The notes under the pieces are model-generated. The model did no database searches, was not told the origin of the DNA, and was given only the letters and a program-made list of their open reading frames with translations. A stretch of DNA of 64,000 nt from Bacillota bacterium (GTDB lineage Bacteria > Bacillota > Clostridia > Christensenellales > CAG-138). The position numbers and the translations under genes were made by a program. Location of the stretch: the NCBI GenBank assembly GCA_023400985.1, contig JAEXEN010000018.1, forward strand, positions 1-64,000. The letters run 5' to 3'. The number at the start of each line of letters is the position of its first letter. Position 1 is the first letter of the stretch. Of this stretch, positions 60,061 through 64,000 are shown one piece after another.

Positions 60061-60983
60061 AAGCAGAAAAACTTTTCTTTTCCGAAATTCCCGATTTCCT
60101 CGCGTACTGCAAAAGGCACCGCGATGAGGTAGACGATTCCTTTTTGCTTGACGCGGATCTTGAAGCTTTCGTTCCGGACGGGAACGATCCCACCTTTGTT
60201 ATCAAATCGGGCGGAAAAATCATCGCGGTGGCGTCGCTTATTTTGGATGATTTCAACCGCCGCATAAAAAACGGGCGCTTCCGCATATTCCACAGCGAAA
60301 GATCGGATGTTTCGCTGTATTCGGCGTTGCTTACGGAGGTTCTTCGGCATACGGAGGGGCTCGATAAGTTCACCGCATTTGTTCCGCTTACAAACACAGA
60401 GCTTACCGATATCCTGGAGCAGCTTCATTTTACCGTAAGCAGGTACCTTTATTTCATGGTACGTGCGCTTGGCGCGCTTGGCGTAGCCGCCCCGTTTACC
60501 TTACCTGACGGGTTTCAATTAAAGCCGTTTGAGGCAGGCAAAGACGAGGAAGCTTACCGTCATATCCGAAACACGGCCTTTACCGGCCTGAAAGGCGCTT
60601 CCGAGATAAATCTTGACGACGTCCTTACATTGCCGTCAAAACCGGACTATATTGAGGGCGGCATCCTTTTTCTCATGCATGAGGGCGCCCCGGTCGGCGT
60701 TGTACGGGGATCTGTGGACGAATATGAAGGCGAAAGCGTTTTCAACATCGGCCCGCTCGCCGTTTTGCCCGAATATCAGGGGAGAGGTCTCGGGAGGCAG
60801 TTGATCAGAGCGGCCGTCGGTTTTGCCGTAAAGCTCAACTATAAAAAGGCCACGCTTTCCGTAAACGCCGAAAACGAAAATGCGAAGGGGCTTTATCTCA
60901 AGGAAGGTTTCGCTCAGACAATGGGGTTTGCGGCGTACGAGTACCGCATAGAAGGAGCCGAGGTTATAAAGCATGAGGTTTGA
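60057..60983 (+). CDS. GNAT-family acetyltransferase with N-terminal extension
   Basis: A 308-residue protein. The C-terminal half (about 160-300) is a complete GNAT domain with EYQGRGLGRQLIRAAVGF as the acetyl-CoA loop and KGLYLKEGFAQTMGF at the end. The N-terminal half (about 1-150) looks like a second, degenerate GNAT copy with FVPDGNDPTFVIKSGGKIIA and no acetyl-CoA motif. Two-copy GNATs of this sort include mycothiol synthase-like and RimI-like fusions. It overlaps both neighbours (4 and 11 bases), so the three genes are translated together. Confidence 0.8.
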   Translation: MKAEKLFFSEIPDFLAYCKRHRDEVDDSFLLDADLEAFVPDGNDPTFVIKSGGKIIAVASLILDDFNRRIKNGRFRIFHSERSDVSLYSALLTEVLRHTEGLDKFTAFVPLTNTELTDILEQLHFTVSRYLYFMVRALGALGVAAPFTLPDGFQLKPFEAGKDEEAYRHIRNTAFTGLKGASEINLDDVLTLPSKPDYIEGGILFLMHEGAPVGVVRGSVDEYEGESVFNIGPLAVLPEYQGRGLGRQLIRAAVGFAVKLNYKKATLSVNAENENAKGLYLKEGFAQTMGFAAYEYRIEGAEVIKHEV

Positions 60984-62154
60984 AATCACTCATCTTCCCA
61001 AAGAAACCTGGAAAGGAACCGTCATTCCCATACGGTATTCGACTGATCGATACTATGACGTTTCTGTTGATAAAACCGAAACGGGCTTTTCCATCGTCTT
61101 AGAAAAACGGGCTTTTAACGAAACGGTAACGCATACGCCGGAGGAATACGACTTCCCGGATAAATTGTATGAGAACTATTGGGAAAACGCCTACGCTTGG
61201 GGCGTGCTGGACGGCGGCGAGTTGGTGGCCGCCATGGAGACCGCCCCGGAAACTTGGTCGAACCGCCTGCGGATCACCGAGCTTTGGGTGAGAGAGAGCC
61301 ATCAAAAGCAGGGGTTAGGCCATGCGTTTCTTGAAATCGCAAAAGAGCAGGCAAGGAGGGAACGCCGCAGGGCCGTTATTTTGGAAACGCAGTCCTGCAA
61401 TGTGAACGCGGTCGATTTTTATATGCACGAAGGCTTTACCTTGATCGGGCTCGATACCTGCTGCTATAAAAACAACGATCTTCAGAGGAAGGAAGTGCGG
61501 CTGGAATTCGGCTGGTTCCCGAAGGAGAAAAAGAAGCTTCGCCGCGAGGAGATAGAGCTAAGGCCGGAAACCGAGGCGGACTATTACGACGTGGAACGCA
61601 TGACGCAGCGCGCGTTCTGGAACAAGCACCATCTTGGCTGCGACGAGCATTACCTTGTACACAAGCTGCGCAAGGATAAGAGCTATCTTCCCGAGCTGAG
61701 CCGCATCGCCGTAAAGGATGGCGCGGTGATAGGCTGCATCCTATATTCCAAGTCGCGGGTTGTCGACGGTGCGAACGCGCATGAGATCATCACCTTCGGA
61801 CCGCTTTGCGTGGAGCCCGCGTGGCAGGGTTGCGGCGTAGGCGAGATGCTTTTGAAAGAGACCATGTATATCGCCGCGGAAAAGGGCTATAAGGGCATCG
61901 TGATCTTCGGCGAGCCGGACTATTATCCGCAAATCGGCTTCAAGACCTGCGATCAACTCGGCATCACCACCGCCGAGGGCAAAAATTTCGACGCATTTAT
62001 GGGTATCGAGCTTGCGCCCGGCAGCATGGCGGGCATACACGGCAAGTTTTACGAATCGGCGGTTTTTGAGGACCTGCCGAAAGATGAAGTGGAAGCGTAT
62101 AACAAAAAATTCCCGCCTTTAACGAAAATGCGGTTCCCGGGGCAATGGGATTGA
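60973..62154 (+). CDS. Tandem GNAT acetyltransferase
   Basis: A 393-residue protein with two working-looking GNAT domains. The first (about 1-185) has LWVRESHQKQGLGHAFLEIA and CNVNAVDFYMHEGF, similar to streptothricin acetyltransferases. The second (about 195-390) has VEPAWQGCGVGEMLLKETMY and IVIFGEPDYYPQIGF, close to the YhbS-type family. They are joined by a Lys/Arg-rich linker (KEKKKLRREE). Fused GNATs may act on two amino groups or on one large substrate. Its start lies inside the preceding gene, and it is the last gene of the GNAT run. Confidence 0.82.
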   Translation: MRFEITHLPKETWKGTVIPIRYSTDRYYDVSVDKTETGFSIVLEKRAFNETVTHTPEEYDFPDKLYENYWENAYAWGVLDGGELVAAMETAPETWSNRLRITELWVRESHQKQGLGHAFLEIAKEQARRERRRAVILETQSCNVNAVDFYMHEGFTLIGLDTCCYKNNDLQRKEVRLEFGWFPKEKKKLRREEIELRPETEADYYDVERMTQRAFWNKHHLGCDEHYLVHKLRKDKSYLPELSRIAVKDGAVIGCILYSKSRVVDGANAHEIITFGPLCVEPAWQGCGVGEMLLKETMYIAAEKGYKGIVIFGEPDYYPQIGFKTCDQLGITTAEGKNFDAFMGIELAPGSMAGIHGKFYESAVFEDLPKDEVEAYNKKFPPLTKMRFPGQWD

Positions 62155-62241
62155 AGGTTTTTGATTTTCTCTTTTCGTCAAATCCTTTCGTCAGGCGAAG
62201 CCGCAGCTTCGCTTTTCTTTTGCATTTTTTATGATTTCCCC

Positions 62242-62269
62242 TTGCATTTCAAAAACGCCGTGCTATACT
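62242..62269 (+). promoter_or_regulatory. Promoter of the TetR gene
   Basis: TTGCAT and TATACT are separated by 16 bases. The predicted start site lies about 7 bases after the -10, directly before the palindrome at 62281. Confidence 0.6.
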
Positions 62270-62280
62270 GTACTCAAGAT

Positions 62281-62296
62281 GTGAATTTAAATTCAC
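62281..62296. promoter_or_regulatory. Operator-like 16-bp palindrome
   Basis: GTGAATTTAAATTCAC is a perfect gapless palindrome starting about 12 bases after the -10 box and about 100 bases before the TetR start. Its place just downstream of the predicted +1 is where a TetR-type dimer would block transcription of its own gene and of the sugar-kinase gene behind it. Confidence 0.6.
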
Positions 62297-62395
62297 GAGT
62301 GTTCTGTTTTACAAGGCTTTATAAACACATTTCCCAGTCGATATCGCTATTTTTCGTCTGTTTTCACTACATCGTCAGAGCTGATGGAGGGATAT

Positions 62396-63049
62396 ATGTT
62401 CAAAAAGCTCACCGATCGGGAGATCGACGCCATTTTGGAAGCCGGCATCAACGAGTTCGCGCAAAATGGTCCCGACAAGGCAAACATGCACCTGATTGCT
62501 GCAAAATCCGGTGTAAGCGTTGGCGTGCTCTATAAATATTATAAAAACAAGGACGACTTTTTCGAGGCATGCCTGCGGCACTGCCTCGCCGTGCTCGATA
62601 CCGTAATTCGAGAGGTGCTCGCAGGGGACGATAAAATACTCGTCCGGGCGGAAAAGCTCATCCGGGCGCTCCAAAAGAGCGCGAGGGAACAGCCAAACTA
62701 CAATGTACTCTATCATGAGATCACCTCGGGCAGCTGCCGCAAATACGCGCCTGTTTTCGCGTCGGAGATCGAAAGCATCTCCTCGGCAGCGTATACGGCT
62801 TTTCTAACGCGCGCGCAGGCGGAGGGCGATATCCGTTCGGACGCGGACCCGCGCCTCTTTGCGTTTTTCTTCGACAATCTATTGATGATGCTGCAATTCT
62901 CCTATTCTTGCGACTATTATCGGGAACGCTTTAAGATTTACTGTGGCAACGACGTGTTCGACGATGATGAAAAGGTGGTTTCAGAGCTTTTGAAATTCTT
63001 CGAATCGGCCTTTACCTTGGAGAAAAGAGAAATCGCACACAGAAATTGA
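62396..63049 (+). CDS. TetR/AcrR-family regulator
   Basis: A 217-residue one-component regulator. The N-terminal helix-turn-helix (about residues 8-50) has AILEAGINEFAQNGPDKANM and AAKSGVSVGVLYKYYKNKDD, the family hallmark. The C-terminal ligand domain is helical and includes a SYSCDYYRERF segment; its ligand is unknown. ATG 62396 follows GGAGGG with 4 bases of spacing; ATG 62384 would begin within that ribosome site. The kinase gene starts 13 bases after its stop, so the two are likely one operon under the palindrome upstream. Confidence 0.9.
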   Translation: MFKKLTDREIDAILEAGINEFAQNGPDKANMHLIAAKSGVSVGVLYKYYKNKDDFFEACLRHCLAVLDTVIREVLAGDDKILVRAEKLIRALQKSAREQPNYNVLYHEITSGSCRKYAPVFASEIESISSAAYTAFLTRAQAEGDIRSDADPRLFAFFFDNLLMMLQFSYSCDYYRERFKIYCGNDVFDDDEKVVSELLKFFESAFTLEKREIAHRN

Positions 63050-63062
63050 AAGAGGTGACGGT

Positions 63063-64000
63063 ATGGCGTATGTGATCGCCTACGACGTGGGAACGACCGC
63101 CGTGAAGACCTGTTTGTTCCGTCTGGAGGAAAAAATCACGCTGGTCACGAGCGCGCAGCAGGGCTATGGGCTTTATGTGCTCGAAAACGGGGGTGTGGAA
63201 CAGGACGCGGACGAATGGTGGAATGCTATGTGTTCTACCACGCAGGCATTGTTTGAAAACGGTACGGTAATGCCGCGGCAGATCGAAGGAATTTCCTTCT
63301 GTTCGCAAATGCAGGGGCTCGTGCTCGTGGATAAATCGGGTAACGCCGTAAGGCGGCCCATGAGCTATATGGACCAGCGGGCAAGGGCGGAGTTCAAGGC
63401 GGGCATGGCGCACGGCTTGGAGATAAGCGGCGTGAATGTCGTCAATCTGCTGAAAAGCCTAAAGCGGACCTGTGCGGTCTCCACAAGCGTCAAGGACCCC
63501 GTTTGGAAGTACAAATGGGTGGAAAACAACGAACCAGAGATATTTAAGAAGGTCTATAAGTGGCTCGACGTAAAGGAATACCTCATTTGCCGCTGCACGA
63601 ATGAATTCGTCATGACCGAGGACTCCGCCTATTCGACTTTCCTCTACGACAGCCGAAACGGCAAGCACGGCTGGAGCAAGACCCTTTGTTCCATGTTCAA
63701 GGTAAATCCGGAGCATCTGCCCCGGATCGTCCGATCGGCCGAGAATGTGGGAGGCCTTACCGAAAAGGCCGCGCGGGAGCTTGGGCTGACGCCGGGTACA
63801 CCGGTATTCGGCGGCGGCGGGGACGCGACGCTCATCGGCATAGGCTCCGGCTGCACCTCCACGGGCGACACACATATTTATTCGGGTACGTCGGGCTGGG
63901 TATCGACGGTCGTCGATAAGCAAAGCGTGGATATCAGTGCCATGATGGCCGCCATCATGGGCGCGATCCCGAACAAATACAACTATTTTGCGGAAATGGA
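63063..64000 (+). CDS. FGGY-family carbohydrate kinase, 5' part
   Basis: The first 312 residues of a sugar kinase, cut by the window edge. The chain opens AYVIAYDVGTTAVKTCLF (phosphate-1 loop), has GISFCSQMQGLVLVD, then SYMDQRA with the substrate-binding region, and later GGGGDATLIGIGSGC (adenosine/phosphate region). Family members phosphorylate xylulose, ribulose, glycerol, gluconate or autoinducer-2, and the residues shown do not decide between them. GAGGTGA lies 5 bases before ATG 63063. It is probably regulated by the TetR protein just upstream. Confidence 0.88.
   Translation, partial: MAYVIAYDVGTTAVKTCLFRLEEKITLVTSAQQGYGLYVLENGGVEQDADEWWNAMCSTTQALFENGTVMPRQIEGISFCSQMQGLVLVDKSGNAVRRPMSYMDQRARAEFKAGMAHGLEISGVNVVNLLKSLKRTCAVSTSVKDPVWKYKWVENNEPEIFKKVYKWLDVKEYLICRCTNEFVMTEDSAYSTFLYDSRNGKHGWSKTLCSMFKVNPEHLPRIVRSAENVGGLTEKAARELGLTPGTPVFGGGGDATLIGIGSGCTSTGDTHIYSGTSGWVSTVVDKQSVDISAMMAAIMGAIPNKYNYFAEM

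Noticed and set aside
62161..62535. 124-residue plus-strand frame before the TetR gene
   Set aside because: It covers the promoter, the palindrome and the TetR start, and its composition is not protein-like.

Overview
This 64 kb window comes from a Gram-positive bacterium of the Bacillota, most likely class Clostridia; Christensenellales or a relative would fit but cannot be proved from here. The evidence is WhiA, RapZ, a DUF4364 regulator, PhoB/PhoR-type two-component systems, an LPXTG-like wall anchor, GerMN, CotH and RqcH proteins, AGGAGG-type ribosome sites, and G+C-rich coding sequence that I judge to be in the mid-fifties percent. It looks chromosomal. No CRISPR array, prophage, transposase or rRNA gene is visible.

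Layout. 0-3.6 kb holds a polysaccharide deacetylase, a methyltransferase, a minus-strand RNA unit (tRNA-Val, 6S RNA, tRNA-Gln) and two small conserved proteins. 3.7-13.5 kb is a plus-strand housekeeping run: a type II topoisomerase pair, a two-OB-fold SSB-like protein, an FAH-family enzyme, RqcH, a GerMN lipoprotein, XTP/dITP pyrophosphatase and a YfcE-type phosphatase. 13.5-25.3 kb is mixed: an ABC permease/ATPase pair without its binding protein, L28, an amidohydrolase, an Asn/Gln-repeat peptide, the Tdh-Kbl threonine catabolic pair, a WG-repeat protein, DegV, a LysR regulator, a lipase-like hydrolase, a family 4 uracil-DNA glycosylase and YebC.

25.3-36.5 kb is the most distinctive block. 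It encodes a 2084-residue wall-anchored PHP-phosphoesterase-like protein, a YibE/F membrane protein, and an 1114-residue lipoprotein with lamin-tail repeats and a CotH kinase domain. The two large exported proteins share lamin-tail and chitobiase-like modules. Divergent from them, 36.6-44.1 kb holds two duplicated response regulator/histidine kinase pairs, a radical SAM protein translationally coupled to the second kinase, and a membrane-anchored solute-binding protein. 44.1-53.8 kb returns to housekeeping: murB, rapZ, whiA (with no yvcK between them), dnaE, a DUF1848 protein, pfkA and an rRNA/tRNA uracil methyltransferase.

53.8-62.2 kb is accessory DNA. It opens with two A+T-rich genes, then carries a frameshifted DUF3089 hydrolase, a 36-codon ketopantoate-reductase stub, a gamma-glutamyltransferase broken by one base in a G run, a VOC-protein stub, and intact small genes (DUF1905, DUF1801, DUF4256 and three GNAT-type proteins). 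Four decayed genes among short intact ones suggest a region of gain and loss. The window ends with a TetR regulator, which has a perfect operator-like palindrome just after its promoter, and the start of an FGGY sugar kinase it may control.
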